A DNA stretch of 64,000 bases from Croceibacterium xixiisoli. Its GTDB lineage: Bacteria; Pseudomonadota; Alphaproteobacteria; Sphingomonadales; Sphingomonadaceae. Each line of letters starts with the position of its first letter. Positions within the stretch are counted from its first letter, which is position 1. Position numbers and translations under genes: made by a program. Positions 36,005 through 44,956 of this stretch are shown in pieces. The DNA lies in contig NZ_WTYJ01000002.1 in NCBI RefSeq assembly GCF_009827305.1, forward strand, positions 682,001 to 746,000, in the 5' to 3' direction. Under the pieces are notes generated by a model, which saw nothing but the letters and a program-made list of their open reading frames with translations, was not told where the DNA came from and ran no database searches.

Positions 36005-37291
36005 ATGGCGCGTTTCACATTCAACTTGCCCGATGTTGGCGAAGGCATTGCCCAGGCAGAGATTGTTGCTTGGCATGTAAAGCTTGGCGATCACGTAGCC
36101 GAAGATGGGCGTATCGCGGATTTGATGACGGACAAGGCTACCGTGGAGATGGAAAGCCCGGTGGCTGGCAAGGTAATCGAAATTGCCGGTGAGGTGGGTG
36201 ATGTGATCGCCATCGGCACCCCCTTGGTGGTGCTTGAGACCGAGGCGACACAAGCGCCTGAACCTCAGGGAAGTGAATCACTGTCAGCAGTTGCGGCCGC
36301 AGATGCTGGCGGGATGCCTGAAGCTCCCCCGGCAGCTGTTCCCCAAACGTCGCCCGCTCTTGATGACAGCAAGGTCGAAGCCTCGCACGACCGTCGTGTT
36401 GCGGACCAGCGAGTGCTTGCCAGCCCGGCTGTACGGCAGCGGTCTCGTGATCTCGGCATTGATCTTGCGGATGTGCGGCCGGCTGCGGATGGACGGGTGC
36501 GCCATGCCGATCTGGATGCCTTTATCACTTACAACGCCAGACAGGGGTATGCCGTCAGCGGAGCGGTTCGCGCAGATGAGACGGTCAAGGTGGTGGGCCT
36601 GCGGCGGCGCATTGCTGAAAACATGGCTGCGGCAAAGCGGCATATCCCGCATTTCACTTATGTCGAGGAATGCGATGTCACCGAACTGGAAAAGGTGCGC
36701 GCAGAACTGAATGCAACCCGCGAATCAGGCGGCGCGCAACGTCCGCGCCTGACAATGCTGCCGTTACTGATTGCCGCGATCTGTCGGGAATTGGCCAATT
36801 TCCCGATGCTTAACGCACATTATGATGATCAGGCCAATGTCATTACCCGGCTTGGCGCGGTGCATCTGGGCGTGGCGACCATGACGGATGCCGGCCTGAT
36901 GGTCCCGGTCATTCGCGATGCCCAGGCCAAAAACCTCTGGCAATTGGCTGCCCAAATCGCGCGCCTGGCAGAGGCTGCCCGCAATGGCACCGCCCAAAGC
37001 AGTGAGCTTTCAGGATCGAGCTTCACCCTGTCATCCCTTGGACCACTGGGAGGCATTGCCTCGACCCCGATCGTCAACCGACCGGAAGTGGCGATTCTTG
37101 CGCCCAACCGGATCGTGGAGCGGCCCATGTTTGTGCGCGATGATAGCGGAGGAGAACGCATTGCACGGCGAAAGCTGATGAACATCTCGATCAGCTGCGA
37201 TCACCGGGTGGTTGACGGTTATGACGCTGCCGCATTCGCGCAGGCGGTAAAGCGGCTGATCGAAACGCCGTCGCTCTTGCTGGTCGGATAA
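36005..37291 (+). CDS. bkdC: Dihydrolipoamide acyltransferase E2 of the branched-chain 2-oxoacid dehydrogenase complex
   Basis: The 428-residue protein has one lipoyl domain (residues 1-78, lipoylated Lys in MTDKATVEME), an Ala/Pro-rich linker, a peripheral-subunit-binding domain at about 133-170 (LASPAVRQRSRDLGIDL), and a C-terminal catalytic domain ending with the CoA-acyltransferase motif DHRVVDGYDAAAF. It forms the core of the complex and transfers acyl groups to CoA. No E3 (dihydrolipoamide dehydrogenase) follows within the operon. The start at ATG 36005 fits the lipoyl domain beginning MARFTFNLPDVGEG. Confidence 0.95.
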   Translation: MARFTFNLPDVGEGIAQAEIVAWHVKLGDHVAEDGRIADLMTDKATVEMESPVAGKVIEIAGEVGDVIAIGTPLVVLETEATQAPEPQGSESLSAVAAADAGGMPEAPPAAVPQTSPALDDSKVEASHDRRVADQRVLASPAVRQRSRDLGIDLADVRPAADGRVRHADLDAFITYNARQGYAVSGAVRADETVKVVGLRRRIAENMAAAKRHIPHFTYVEECDVTELEKVRAELNATRESGGAQRPRLTMLPLLIAAICRELANFPMLNAHYDDQANVITRLGAVHLGVATMTDAGLMVPVIRDAQAKNLWQLAAQIARLAEAARNGTAQSSELSGSSFTLSSLGPLGGIASTPIVNRPEVAILAPNRIVERPMFVRDDSGGERIARRKLMNISISCDHRVVDGYDAAAFAQAVKRLIETPSLLLVG

Positions 37292-37313
37292 TCAAGGGAC
37301 TGGATAGTACGGA

Positions 37314-37703
37314 TCAGCGCACGACCGCACGATAGGTCAATCGACCTTCTCCTGCGCCGGTTCTCCAGCGCATGTGGGTCACCCCCTGCGGCATGCGTTC
37401 CGGGTTGGATACCAATTGCCAATTCGTGCCGCCATCGGTGGAAACTTCAAAATTTCCCCGGCTGGCACTTTCCAGAGCCAATCGCCGCGGAATGGGATTG
37501 GTGACTGTATAGCTGCCGCGTGCCGGCGCCTTCCAGCGCATCACGGTGATCACGCGGTCACCGCGCATCAGTTCTGCTGACGGTTCCAGCTGGCTCAGCC
37601 GCTGACCATCTTCAACGAAAATCGAGCTTTCCACCACCACGCCGCTTTGAGCAGCGAGCGGTTGCGCAGCGCATAATGCTGCACAGACCAAGGTCCAGCG
37701 CAT
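37314..37703 (-). CDS. Small exported protein of unknown function
   Basis: The 129-residue product has a signal peptide (MRWTLVCAALCAAQPLAAQ) and a compact beta-rich domain with Trp-containing segments (VMRWKAPARGSYTVTNPIPRRL, STDGGTNWQLVSNPE, MRWRTGAG). The pattern resembles short domains that recur in repetitive surface proteins, but I cannot name a family. The ATG follows AAAAGGGGGAA at a normal distance. It is convergent with the E2 gene. Confidence 0.7.
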   Translation of the reverse strand: MRWTLVCAALCAAQPLAAQSGVVVESSIFVEDGQRLSQLEPSAELMRGDRVITVMRWKAPARGSYTVTNPIPRRLALESASRGNFEVSTDGGTNWQLVSNPERMPQGVTHMRWRTGAGEGRLTYRAVVR

Positions 37704-37828
37704 GCGAATTCCCCCTTTTCGCGGCAGCAGCCGCCTGCGCGCGATATAAAGGGCAAGCTCCCAACAGAAAGTTAAGCAGGGGAATCGCAAGTTTTTCGAA
37801 CGGAATGAAAAACTGGTCCAAGTCTGTG

Positions 37829-37856
37829 TTGACAGCTCAAAGACCCTCCCTTAGAG
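37829..37856 (+). promoter_or_regulatory. Promoter of the first tRNA-Asp gene
   Basis: Consensus -35 TTGACA (37829-37834), a 16-bp spacer and TTAGAG (37851-37856), followed by GC-rich GGCGC. The same boxes and spacing occur before the second tRNA-Asp copy. A GC-rich discriminator is typical of stringently controlled stable-RNA promoters. Confidence 0.75.
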
Positions 37857-37887
37857 GCGCGTCTCCCAAGCGGTGCAGCACCATTAT

Positions 37888-37964
<77 letters not shown>

Positions 37965-38083
37965 CTTGGGACATTCTTCATAAACTGAATGGCTCTTTCG
38001 GCAGTATTGCCTGCCGGATGATGCGGCTTTTGCCCATTTTTCGTCTGGCTTGGCGGCTTTGTCGAAAGATTTTTCAGGAGTCG

Positions 38084-38111
38084 TTGACAGGCTTCTTGGT
38101 GTCCCTTAGAG
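38084..38111 (+). promoter_or_regulatory. Promoter of the second tRNA-Asp gene
   Basis: TTGACA (38084-38089), a 16-bp spacer and TTAGAG (38106-38111) with the same GGCGC discriminator as copy 1. Spacer sequence differs from copy 1 while the boxes are kept, which supports their function. Confidence 0.75.
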
Positions 38112-38144
38112 GCGCCTCTCCCAAGCGGTGCAGCACCACTTTAT

Positions 38145-38221
<77 letters not shown>

Positions 38222-38345
38222 CTTGGGACTTTCTTTAGAACAAATTTAACGGCTTGCCGCTGAAAGCTCACAAGCAAATCATCGCATGCGGTGTCATGCG
38301 AAGGCGACAGATGTGATCGGCAGCCTGATAACATCTGCCCGCCGA

Positions 38346-38558
38346 TCACCGCCAGCGCCCGGTTTCCATCCAGATCAGGAAGCGGCGCAAAGGCAGCAGC
38401 CATATGATGCCCAGCGCAAGGTAGATGATCGTCTGCACCAGAACGGGTACACGCTCGATCCATTGAGAAGCCCAGACGACGCCCATCACGTAGAGGGTGA
38501 GCCCGGCCAGCAGCAGCAATATGCCAAACGGGATCCGCAGGGTCGGCCCATCCCGCAT
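38346..38558 (-). CDS. DUF2842-type small membrane protein
   Basis: A 70-residue protein with two membrane helices (FGILLLLAGLTLYVMGVVWAS and TIIYLALGIIWLLPL) and a basic C-terminal FLIWMETGRWR. Size, helix layout and position fit the alphaproteobacterial DUF2842 family, whose function is unknown. The start overlaps the 5-FCL stop by one base (ATGA arrangement), so the two are co-translated. Confidence 0.75.
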   Translation of the reverse strand: MRDGPTLRIPFGILLLLAGLTLYVMGVVWASQWIERVPVLVQTIIYLALGIIWLLPLRRFLIWMETGRWR

Positions 38559-39145
38559 CAGAACGGCCCGAGCAGACGGGTGGGGGTGATAATCGCGGCG
38601 AGCGGCATATCGTGCGACTCCAGTGGCAGATCTTCGACTTCCTGCACGTCCCAGGCCATGCCGATCGCAATCGTGCTAGGGTGGGCGGCAAGCCAGATAT
38701 CATAAAAACCGCCCCCCTGGCCGAGGCGTTGCCCGGTCCGGTCGAATCCCAACAGCGGCATGAACAGGACATCCGGTTCGATTATCGGCGCATCCGCGCG
38801 CGGCTGGCGCAGCCCGAGCGGGCCATCGACCAGATCGCCTTCGTCGAAAGGATCGGCGTGATGGTGAAAAACCATGGGTTCAGAAATCTTGGTAACGCGG
38901 GGCAGCGCCAGCCGATGGCCACGTTCGAAGAAGAACTTCATGTAGGATCCGGCAGGCGCTTCGCCTGGGTCCGCGCGGTAGAAGCCAATGGAGGCATTTT
39001 CCGGAACCATGTCCAGCACCACGCCCGGCGGGCGGTTGAACACCAATGCGCTGACTTCAGGTGGCAGCGATGCGGCATGATCGCGCCGCTTGCGCCGCAG
39101 TTCCGTGCGCAGGGCTGCCTTGCGCGCGGCAATATCTTCACTCAC
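38558..39145 (-). CDS. 5-formyltetrahydrofolate cyclo-ligase
   Basis: The enzyme converts 5-formyl-THF to 5,10-methenyl-THF with ATP. The 195-residue product shows RTELRRKRRDH at the N-terminus, the PLLGFDRTGQRLGQGGGFYD substrate/ATP-loop region, and a C-terminal IGMAWDVQEVEDLPLESHDMPL. I chose the GTG at 39143-39145, preceded by GGAGGAGAACCGAG, because the 42 codons upstream fall in the 6S RNA region and are not protein-like. Location downstream of 6S RNA matches the classical ssrS-ygfA order. Confidence 0.9.
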   Translation of the reverse strand: MSEDIAARKAALRTELRRKRRDHAASLPPEVSALVFNRPPGVVLDMVPENASIGFYRADPGEAPAGSYMKFFFERGHRLALPRVTKISEPMVFHHHADPFDEGDLVDGPLGLRQPRADAPIIEPDVLFMPLLGFDRTGQRLGQGGGFYDIWLAAHPSTIAIGMAWDVQEVEDLPLESHDMPLAAIITPTRLLGPF

Positions 39146-39161
39146 CTCGGTTCTCCTCCGA

Positions 39162-39190
39162 TTTCCCGATAGCATTGCGCTATCGGGAAA
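39162..39190 (-). terminator. Strong hairpin between 6S RNA and 5-FCL
   Basis: TTTCCCGATAGC pairs perfectly with GCTATCGGGAAA around a 5-nt loop. It lies directly after the 3' end of the 6S RNA and 17 nt before the 5-FCL start. It may terminate 6S transcription or process the 6S-ygfA transcript. Confidence 0.65.
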
Positions 39191-39367
39191 GTGGCGGAAC
39201 CACCATTGGTCGTTTTCCGAGAAATCCTCTGACGCCTCGACGTCAGGTGGGCGCCGTATGCACCGAACCACCAGGACGAACCCGTGGTCCGGGCAGGGAC
39301 AACTCCCATGGATTGCTTATAGCCTCAGGGATATTCTCAACGGCTCGTGCCGGGCAGTCCCGCCACC
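39191..39367 (-). ncRNA. ssrS: Probable 6S RNA
   Basis: This non-coding interval is in the conserved 6S location, between zapA and 5-FCL on the same strand. Its ends form a closing stem (GTGGCGG at 39360-39366 with CCGCCAC at 39191-39197). The interior is GC-rich with an unpaired middle, as expected for 6S. A TAGATA -10-like box at 39371-39376, overlapping the zapA stop, would start transcription near 39365. 6S RNA binds sigma-70 RNA polymerase. Boundaries are estimates by eye. Confidence 0.7.
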
Positions 39368-39373
39368 CTCTAT

Positions 39374-39670
39374 CTAGGCGCTTGGCAGTTCACTCTCAAG
39401 GCGTGCTGCAAGACTTTCCAGCCAATCGGCCATGGATTCGACGATTTCCGGTTGGATGGCCGTTCTGGCGTTCTTCAATTCATGCAATTCATCCGCCAGC
39501 AGCAACGCCGCATAGAGCAGGGTACGTGCTTCGGACTGGCCGGCCACACCGGGCATCTGGGCCAGCTTGCCGTCGATCTGGGCCCCAAGGCTGGCGATAT
39601 GGCGTTCCTCGCCATCACCGCAGGCAACCGTATACTCACGGCCACCGATTGTCAGGAAAGCATTGCTCAT
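39374..39670 (-). CDS. zapA: Cell division protein ZapA
   Basis: A 98-residue FtsZ-ring-associated protein. The N-terminal globular head contains LTIGGREYTVACGDGEERHI and LGAQIDGKLAQM, and the C-terminal part is a long coiled-coil helix (LLADELHELKN and on), as in ZapA. The start overlaps the stop of the upstream 64-residue gene by 4 nt. Transcription continues toward the 6S RNA. Confidence 0.92.
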   Translation of the reverse strand: MSNAFLTIGGREYTVACGDGEERHIASLGAQIDGKLAQMPGVAGQSEARTLLYAALLLADELHELKNARTAIQPEIVESMADWLESLAARLESELPSA

Positions 39671-39861
39671 CGCTCGATGGATCCAATCAGTCGATCGAGA
39701 TCGGTCAGTGCTGCATGCGCCTCGGCACGCAGCGCCTCATAGTTTTGCTGCAGCTGCAAATCCTGCGCTTTGACAAGCACACGTGCGGCAAGTGCGGCTT
39801 CGACTCGTTCCGCTGCTGTTTCGATACGGGCCATAGCCCGCTTTATCCGCTCGGCATCCAT
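39667..39861 (-). CDS. Small coiled-coil protein upstream of zapA
   Basis: A 64-residue, almost entirely helical, Ala/Glu/Arg/Leu-rich protein with heptad-like spacing (ERIKRAMARIETAAERVEAAL). It is translationally coupled to zapA through an ATGA overlap. Similar short coiled-coil proteins precede zapA in other alphaproteobacteria; a ZapB-like partner role is only a guess. Confidence 0.7.
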   Translation of the reverse strand: MDAERIKRAMARIETAAERVEAALAARVLVKAQDLQLQQNYEALRAEAHAALTDLDRLIGSIER

Positions 39862-40058
39862 TACGCAGTGGACGTAACAAAAACTGCCTTGCGAAGCAAT
39901 GCTTTGCCCAGGTGAGCTGTGAATAAGCCTCTGCTTCGCCCTTTAACGACAACCGCTGGTCGCAACGCCGCGCGCCGCTTGACGTGGCGGCACCCGCTCC
40001 GCAAGGAACGCGCAACCGAATCGCGGTCCTTCATCAGTAATTTCCGGAGCCTTGTTAC

Positions 40059-42056
40059 ATGCCAGCTGATCCCGCCCGCCTTGCCGGAATGGCCAATACG
40101 ATCCGCGCCCTGTCCATGGATGCGGTGCAGGCGGCGAACATCGGCCACCCGGGCATGCCGATGGGCATGGCCGATGTCGCGACGGTGCTTTGGTCGGATT
40201 ATCTGCGTTTTGACCCAGCCGATCCGAAATGGCCGGATCGCGACCGTTTCGTGTTGTCGGCCGGTCATGGCTCCATGCTCACCTACGCGTTGCTGCACCT
40301 GACCGGTTATGCGCAGCCCACGATGGACGACATTCGCAATTTCCGTCAGCTCGGCAGCCCTTGCGCCGGCCATCCGGAAAACTTCCTTCTTGAAGGCGTC
40401 GAATGCACCACGGGACCACTGGGGCAGGGCCTCGCAATGGCTGTGGGCATGGCGATCGCGGAACGGCACCTCAATGCCAAGTTCGGCGATGAGCTGGTCA
40501 ATCACCGCACCTGGGCGATTGCTGGCGATGGTTGCATGATGGAAGGCATCAACCACGAAGCCATCGGGCTTGCCGGCCATCTCGGCCTTGGGAACCTGAT
40601 TGTGCTGTGGGACGATAACCGCATCACCATCGATGGCGCAGTCAGCCTGTCGTCGAGCGAAGACGTGCCGGAACGTTACCGTTCGGCAAAATGGCATACC
40701 GTCAGCTGCGACGGGCACGATCCGGCCGATATCCGCCGCGCAATCGATGAAGCGCTGGCCGATCCGCGTCCTTCGCTGGTCGCTTGCCAGACGATCATCG
40801 GCAAGGGCGCGCCTAACAAGCAGGGCACATCGTCCGTGCATGGTTCGCCGCTCGGTGCCGATGAAGTGGCTGCCGCACGTGTTGAAATGGGGTGGGAAGC
40901 CGAACCCTTCGTCGTGCCGGCCGATATCCTGGCCGACTGGCGCGCACTGGGTGCAGCCGGCGCAGAAGCGAACATCGCCTGGCAGGCCCGGCTCGAAGCC
41001 AGCGCCAAGAAGGCTGATTTCGAACAGCAGCTGAGCAGCGTTGCCGACAAGGCTGCACCGGCGCTGCAGGATTTCATCCGCGGTCTGGCCAAGGATCAGC
41101 CCAAGGTGGCCAGCCGCAAGGCATCGGAAATGGCCCTTGGCCCGCTAACCGAAGCGCTGCCGCAGCTGATCGGCGGTTCGGCTGACCTCACCGGTTCGAA
41201 CAACACCAAGACCAGCGCAACCACGCCGCTGACCGCCAGCAGCTATGACGGGCGTTACCTGTATTACGGGATTCGCGAATTCGGCATGGCAGCGGCCATG
41301 AACGGTCTTTCGCTGCATGGCGGCGTCGTGGCCTATGGCGGCACCTTCCTGGTGTTCAGCGATTATGCCCGCAACGCGATCCGCATGTCGGCACTGCAGG
41401 AAACCGGCGTCGTTTATGTCATGACGCATGATTCGATCGGCCTTGGTGAAGATGGCCCGACCCACCAGCCGGTGGAACATGTCATGAGCCTGCGCCTGAT
41501 TCCGAACCTCAATGTCTATCGTCCTGCCGACGCCATCGAAACGGCTGAGTGCTGGGCGCTGGCACTGCAGACCACCGAAACACCGTCGGTGCTGGCCCTG
41601 TCGCGTCAGAACCTGCCTGCGGTGCGCGGTGAAGGCGATGCGGAATGGACGGGTCAGACCAACCGTTCGGCCAAGGGTGGCTATCTGCTGAAGCCGGCTA
41701 CTGCCGCACGCAAGGTTGTGCTGGTTGCCACGGGTTCGGAAGTTTCGGTGGCAGTCGATACCGCCAAGGTTCTGGAAGAACAGGGCATTGGCGCAGACGT
41801 GGTTTCCATGCCCTGTGTCGAACTGTTCCAGCAGGCTGACCAGGCATATCGCGAAGAACTGCTTCCGGCCGACGCGCTGATCGTATCGATCGAAGCGGGC
41901 GTCACGCTGGGCTGGCAGGCAGTGACTGGGGCCAATGGTCTCAATATCGGTCTCGACCGCTTCGGCGCCTCCGCCCCGGCAGAGGTTCTGTTCAAGCATT
42001 TCGGCTTCAGCGCAGAAGCCATTGTTCCGCAAATCCTTGCCAAGCTCGGCAACTGA
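40059..42056 (+). CDS. tkt: Transketolase
   Basis: The ThDP enzyme exchanges two-carbon units in the pentose phosphate pathway. The 665-residue protein has the expected motifs: ANIGHPGMPMGMADV, AIAGDGCMMEGINHEAIGLAG (ThDP and Mg), DSIGLGEDGPTHQPVEH with the catalytic Glu, and the C-terminal GSEVSVAVD. The ATG at 40059 follows GGAG by 9 nt. It heads a tkt-gap-pgk operon with intergenic gaps of 15 and 10 nt. The 197 nt upstream (39862-40058) hold the promoter region, with no clear element identified. Confidence 0.97.
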   Translation: MPADPARLAGMANTIRALSMDAVQAANIGHPGMPMGMADVATVLWSDYLRFDPADPKWPDRDRFVLSAGHGSMLTYALLHLTGYAQPTMDDIRNFRQLGSPCAGHPENFLLEGVECTTGPLGQGLAMAVGMAIAERHLNAKFGDELVNHRTWAIAGDGCMMEGINHEAIGLAGHLGLGNLIVLWDDNRITIDGAVSLSSSEDVPERYRSAKWHTVSCDGHDPADIRRAIDEALADPRPSLVACQTIIGKGAPNKQGTSSVHGSPLGADEVAAARVEMGWEAEPFVVPADILADWRALGAAGAEANIAWQARLEASAKKADFEQQLSSVADKAAPALQDFIRGLAKDQPKVASRKASEMALGPLTEALPQLIGGSADLTGSNNTKTSATTPLTASSYDGRYLYYGIREFGMAAAMNGLSLHGGVVAYGGTFLVFSDYARNAIRMSALQETGVVYVMTHDSIGLGEDGPTHQPVEHVMSLRLIPNLNVYRPADAIETAECWALALQTTETPSVLALSRQNLPAVRGEGDAEWTGQTNRSAKGGYLLKPATAARKVVLVATGSEVSVAVDTAKVLEEQGIGADVVSMPCVELFQQADQAYREELLPADALIVSIEAGVTLGWQAVTGANGLNIGLDRFGASAPAEVLFKHFGFSAEAIVPQILAKLGN

Positions 42057-42071
42057 TCAGGAGTTCTTTCC

Positions 42072-43079
42072 ATGACGACCAAGGTTTCGATCAATGGCTT
42101 CGGCCGCATCGGTCGGCTCGTCGCACGGGCGCTTCTGGAACGTGACGATCACGATCTGGAACTGGTTGCGATCAACGATCTCGCTTCCCCGAAGGACAAC
42201 GCCTTGCTGTTCGCCTACGACAGCACGCACGGCCGTTTTCCCGGCACGGTGACGTCGGACGATGACAGCATCACGGTTAACGGCAAGCGTATTGCCGTCA
42301 CCAAGGAACGCGATCCGGGCAAGCTGCCGCACAAGGAAATGGGCATCGAACTCGTGCTGGAATGCACGGGCTTCTTCCAGTCGCACGAAGCATCGAAGCC
42401 GCATCTGGATGCCGGTGCCAAGCGCGTGCTGATTTCCGCCCCGGCGACCGGCGTTTCGGCCACTATCGTCTATGGCGTGAACCATGCCAGCCTGACCGCC
42501 GACGACATCATCGTGTCGAACGCCAGCTGCACCACCAACTGCCTGGCACCGGTGGCCAAGGTGCTGAATGATGCCGTGGGCATTGAACGCGGTTTCATGA
42601 CCACGATCCATTCCTACACCAATGATCAGCGCATGCTGGACCAGATCCATGGCGATCTGCGTCGTGCCCGCGCCGGTGCGGTGAACATGATCCCGACCAC
42701 CACTGGCGCTGCCCGTGCGGTTGGGCTGGTTCTGCCCGAACTGAAGGGCAAGCTGGACGGTTCGTCGGTTCGCGTGCCGACCCCGAATGTCAGTCTCGTC
42801 GATCTGACCTTCGTTCCGGGCCGCGATACCACGGCAGAAGAACTCAATGCTCTGCTCAAGGCTGCCGCCGAAGGTTCAATGAAGGGCGTGCTCGCCTACA
42901 CGGACCAGCCTCTGGTCAGCAGCGACTTCAACCACTTCCCCGCCAGCTCGACCGTCGACAGCCTGGAAACCGCCGTGCTGGAAGGCAAGCTGGCTCGCGT
43001 TGTGTCCTGGTACGATAATGAGTGGGGCTTCTCCAACCGCATGATCGATACCGCCGGATTGATGGCTGGCCTGATCTGA
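42072..43079 (+). CDS. gap: Type I glyceraldehyde-3-phosphate dehydrogenase
   Basis: The 335-residue enzyme oxidises glyceraldehyde-3-phosphate in glycolysis/gluconeogenesis. The NAD-binding [15 protein letters not shown], the catalytic Cys in [23 protein letters not shown], and [14 protein letters not shown] are all present. A ribosome-binding site (CAGGAG) precedes the ATG by 9 nt. Confidence 0.98.
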   Translation: MTTKVSINGFGRIGRLVARALLERDDHDLELVAINDLASPKDNALLFAYDSTHGRFPGTVTSDDDSITVNGKRIAVTKERDPGKLPHKEMGIELVLECTGFFQSHEASKPHLDAGAKRVLISAPATGVSATIVYGVNHASLTADDIIVSNASCTTNCLAPVAKVLNDAVGIERGFMTTIHSYTNDQRMLDQIHGDLRRARAGAVNMIPTTTGAARAVGLVLPELKGKLDGSSVRVPTPNVSLVDLTFVPGRDTTAEELNALLKAAAEGSMKGVLAYTDQPLVSSDFNHFPASSTVDSLETAVLEGKLARVVSWYDNEWGFSNRMIDTAGLMAGLI

Positions 43080-43089
43080 GGAACGACTG

Positions 43090-44289
43090 ATGGCCTCCTT
43101 CAAGACGCTCGACGACATCGGTGAACTCACCGGCAAGGTGGTTCTCGTCCGTGTGGACCTGAACCTGCCCATGGCCGATGGCCGTGCTACCGATCTGACC
43201 CGGGCACGGGCAGTGGCGCCAACCATCCTGGAACTGGCCGATGCCGGCGCCAAGGTGCTGCTGCTCGCGCATTTCGGGCGTCCGAAGGGGGCACGTCATT
43301 CGGCGATGTCGCTCAGCATGGTGCAGGGCGACATTGAGGATGTGCTTGGCCGCGAAGTGATGTTCATTCCGGAAGTCGCCGGCCCGGTAACGGCTCAGGC
43401 CATCGGCATCCTCGGCAATGGCGACATCGGTCTGTTGGAAAACACCCGGTTCTGGCCGGGTGAAGAGGCAAATGATCCGGAATTCGCCGCCAGTATCGCT
43501 GCCAACGCGAATCTTTACGTCAATGATGCCTTCTCTGCCGCGCATCGTGCACACGCCAGTACAGAAGGTCTGGCCCGCATTCTGCCCGCCTTTGCCGGGC
43601 GTTCCATGCAGAAGGAGCTCGAAGCGCTGGACAAGGCGCTTGGCGCCCCGGAAAAGCCAGTGGCTGCAGTCGTGGGTGGCGCCAAGGTGTCGTCCAAGCT
43701 GGCAGTGCTGCGACATCTTGTGGGTCAGGTCGATCACCTGATCATCGGCGGTGGCATGGCCAACACCTTCCTTGCTGGTCGTGGGGTCAATGTCGGAAAA
43801 TCGCTGTGCGAGCATGATCTGGCTGCCACGGCAGAGGCGATCATGGACGCGGCCGATCGCGCCGGCTGCACCGTGCATCTGCCCTATGATGTGGTCGTGG
43901 CAAAGGAATTTGCCGCCAATCCGCCAAGCCTGCGGACTTGCAATGTTCACGAAGTGGCAGAGGATGAGATGATTCTCGACATCGGGCCGCATGCCGTGGA
44001 AGCTCTGGCCGATGTGTTGAAAACCTGCCGTACGCTGGTCTGGAATGGTCCGCTCGGTGCGTTCGAAACGCAACCTTTCGACGTTGCCACGGTTTCGCTG
44101 GCAAGGGTTGCCGCTGCCCTTACGAAGGAAGGATCGCTGGTCTCTGTTGCTGGCGGCGGTGATACCGTTGCGGCGCTCAATCAGGCCGGTGTTGCTGGCG
44201 ATTTCAGTTATGTTTCAACGGCAGGTGGGGCATTTCTCGAATGGATGGAAGGTCAGGTTCTGCCTGGCGTGGCCATTCTGCAGGCCTGA
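43090..44289 (+). CDS. pgk: Phosphoglycerate kinase
   Basis: A 399-residue full-length PGK. It has VLVRVDLNLPM (substrate Arg/Asp), LLAHFGRPKG, LLENTRFWPGEE, VVGGAKVSSKL and VAGGGDTVAAL (nucleotide loop). It is the last gene of the tkt-gap-pgk operon. The fructose-bisphosphate aldolase often found next in related genomes is not here; a lipoprotein gene on the other strand follows instead. Confidence 0.98.
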   Translation: MASFKTLDDIGELTGKVVLVRVDLNLPMADGRATDLTRARAVAPTILELADAGAKVLLLAHFGRPKGARHSAMSLSMVQGDIEDVLGREVMFIPEVAGPVTAQAIGILGNGDIGLLENTRFWPGEEANDPEFAASIAANANLYVNDAFSAAHRAHASTEGLARILPAFAGRSMQKELEALDKALGAPEKPVAAVVGGAKVSSKLAVLRHLVGQVDHLIIGGGMANTFLAGRGVNVGKSLCEHDLAATAEAIMDAADRAGCTVHLPYDVVVAKEFAANPPSLRTCNVHEVAEDEMILDIGPHAVEALADVLKTCRTLVWNGPLGAFETQPFDVATVSLARVAAALTKEGSLVSVAGGGDTVAALNQAGVAGDFSYVSTAGGAFLEWMEGQVLPGVAILQA

Positions 44290-44304
44290 ACACGCATGCA
44301 GTAG

Positions 44305-44331
44305 CCCGGCTGACCACATAGGTCGGTCGGG
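44305..44331. terminator. Hairpin after pgk
   Basis: CCCGGCTGACC can pair with GGTCGGTCGGG through G-U pairs around an ACATA loop. It lies between convergent pgk and the lipoprotein gene and has no long T-run. Confidence 0.5.
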
Positions 44332-44351
44332 GGCCGCACACCTCTATCCTA

Positions 44352-44744
44352 CTATCCGCCGCTGAAACCGAAGCGGTAGTCGCCCGGTGCGATTACGACA
44401 CCCGATTGCCTGTTGGGGGTTGCGGTTTCCAGGGTGATGGTTCGGCCATGGACCTTCTTCGGTTCCCGCAAAGTGAGCCGAACAGTATCGACCTGCCGAT
44501 TAAGCGCAACCCGCGCGGACAGGATGAGGCGTCCCTGCCATACACATATCGCATTGATCGGGCACCGACTGTCTTCGATCAGGGCCAGGGGCGTGACTAT
44601 CAATCTGCCCACCCGCTGTTCCTGATCGAAACCCGCTGCTGCAGGCTGCGGGGCTGGCGTGGAGTTTTCATGAGTGGCGGAAGGCACCGTCTGGGTGCAG
44701 CCTGCAAGCAGAATTGCAAGGGCGAGGCTAACGGCGCTTTTCAC
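44352..44744 (-). CDS. Small lipoprotein of unknown function
   Basis: The 130-residue product starts with a lipoprotein signal (MKSAVSLALAILLAGC, Cys16). The mature domain has a Cys pair in the DSRCPINAICVWQGRL segment followed by beta-strand-like sequence. Proteins with this CP-x-CVW pattern are common periplasmic lipoproteins of unknown function. It is alone on the minus strand between pgk and thiE. The gap upstream (44745-44956) shows no TPP riboswitch motif. Confidence 0.75.
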   Translation of the reverse strand: MKSAVSLALAILLAGCTQTVPSATHENSTPAPQPAAAGFDQEQRVGRLIVTPLALIEDSRCPINAICVWQGRLILSARVALNRQVDTVRLTLREPKKVHGRTITLETATPNRQSGVVIAPGDYRFGFSGG

Positions 44745-44956
44745 CGCAGTATCTAACGGCAGGCCAGCTTTCAGTCACGTGAACAAATAGCCAGGATTCA
44801 TGGCGATCCGTAAGCGCGATTTCGCGGGTGACATCATCTGCTGACTGGAAAGGCGCGACAAACAAAAGAAAATAGAGCGGCGATCCGATGAAATCCGGTC
44901 GGGATCCGTTCCAGAAAGGGCTGGGCGTGCAGGCGCAGTGCGGATAAGGGCGTCTG

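Noticed and set aside
42928-44073. 381-codon minus-strand frame
   Set aside because: Antisense to pgk and the end of gap.
44745-44956. Possible TPP riboswitch before thiE
   Set aside because: The conserved CUGAGA and ACCUGAUCUGG-type elements of the TPP aptamer are absent.
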